From assembly GCA_008711295.1 (NCBI GenBank), contig VUYV01000068.1, forward strand, positions 3,641,899 through 3,705,898: a stretch of 64,000 bases of DNA, read 5' to 3'. Below, piece by piece: positions 63,165-64,000 of this stretch. How positions within the stretch are numbered: the stretch's first letter is position 1; every line of letters begins with the position of its first letter. The DNA comes from Anarhynchus alexandrinus (Eukaryota > Chordata > Aves > Charadriiformes > Charadriidae). The notes beneath the pieces were generated by a model, which worked only from the letters and a program-made list of their open reading frames with translations, ran no database searches and was not told the origin of the DNA. A program made the position numbers and the translations under genes.

Positions 63165-64000
63165 GTAAGAATTACACATTAAACTTAGCTTCTGTGTCAA
63201 AACAGTCAACTGTTATTAATGCACCTGTCTATAAAAAAGCTTCACAATCTGCATGCATGTTTTGATCTGTTGCAACAGTTATTTTAATAAGCATAATTCT
63301 TTGCTTTGAGCATAAACCATGTATGGTATATAAGGCCATTATTACAAAATGGAAACTTTTTCCTGAAAACCCTCAAAGTTTTTAAGAGCACAATCAGTGA
63401 TTGTATAAGAAGAGTACACTGAGAGGTTATAAATACATCTGGTTTAAAAGAAAAAAGGTGAAAAATAGGATTCTCCTGTTTTGGCCAAGGAATGAAACAC
63501 ATAACAATAAATGCAAGAGAGTGTGATTTCAGCATGTTGGAGTTCTAATCAAAATGTGATAAAGGTGAATATGCATTTCACCTCCTTTTTAATTTAATGT
63601 TAAGAATATATTTACATGAGATTTTCCAGCTGTTTTCCTTCATTGTTATGGTTCAGTGAATTGTGAAGAAAATTAAAGATTTAACTGTAGTGATGCCTGA
63701 AAAGAGAAAGGTATAAATGGCACTCAGGTACATGACTCAGTGAGCAATTACATGCAGGTTACCTATGACTTTTAATTGTGGGAAATAGTCTATGAGGACT
63801 TTTTTCCAAGACATAAACATGTGGGAATTAGATATGCAGTTCAAATTGATAATGGCTGTTTTTGCTAATATTGAATATATGCTTTGATAATGTTAGAAAT
63901 GCATATAATTGAATTTCTGGTCCAAGGTGAGATTCCAGATACAAAAATTCATTAGTTACATCAACAGTTTTAAATATTGGACCTTTAGTTTTGTATTCAT
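63165..64000 (+). other. WDR27 intron 6, partial
   Basis: AT-rich, from the GTAAGA donor to the window edge. No exon encoding the next human block (LWIFSL) was found. Confidence 0.6.

Overview
The window is vertebrate nuclear DNA from a bird. The evidence is CR1 LINE copies with the avian 3' octamer tail, several solo LTRs of an avian ERVL-type family, CpG-island promoters, and five genes whose predicted proteins closely resemble human proteins. All five lie next to each other in human 6q27, and in the same order and relative orientation (read reversed): ERMARD (-), DYNLT2/TCTE3 (+), PHF10 (+), C6orf120 homologue (-), WDR27 (+). Ortholog names rest on my knowledge of the families; no search was run. 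Exon borders were set by hand from splice sites, codon phase and conserved junction positions.

Layout. 1-3.85 kb: nothing recognised downstream of ERMARD. 4.2-22.5 kb: ERMARD on the minus strand, 17 coding exons summing to exactly 667 codons including the stop, plus an inferred 5' UTR exon in the CpG island at 22.1-23.0 kb. That island also holds the first exon of DYNLT2 (22.73-26.08 kb, 4 exons, 189 aa), so the two share a divergent promoter. 26.9-28.3 kb: second CpG island with PHF10 exon 1, broken by a 221-base assembly gap that hides the start codon. PHF10 runs to 46.86 kb (12 exons) and ends tail-to-tail with the single-coding-exon C6orf120 homologue (48.18-48.74 kb, minus), whose promoter is the third CpG island at 50.2-50.96 kb, also gapped. 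51-54.7 kb is mostly CR1 sequence. The fourth CpG island (54.6-55.3 kb) drives WDR27, of which six coding exons are visible; the gene leaves the window at the right edge.

Roles. PHF10 is the BAF45a subunit of the PBAF chromatin remodeller, DYNLT2 a Tctex-type dynein light chain, ERMARD an ER membrane protein with two HEPN-type motifs, the C6orf120 homologue a secreted glycoprotein, and WDR27 a WD40 scaffold. They share conserved linkage, not one pathway.

I found no new multi-gene system. The points most worth checking are three GC-AG introns among 35 visible introns, a PHF10 intron-retention end that creates a phosphorylation-dependent SUMO motif, two HEPN Rx4H motifs in ERMARD, a 30-nt microexon, a NAGNAG acceptor, a TG-repeat 3' splice site, a tandem duplication with an N at its junction, and an unexplained GC-rich island inside a WDR27 intron.
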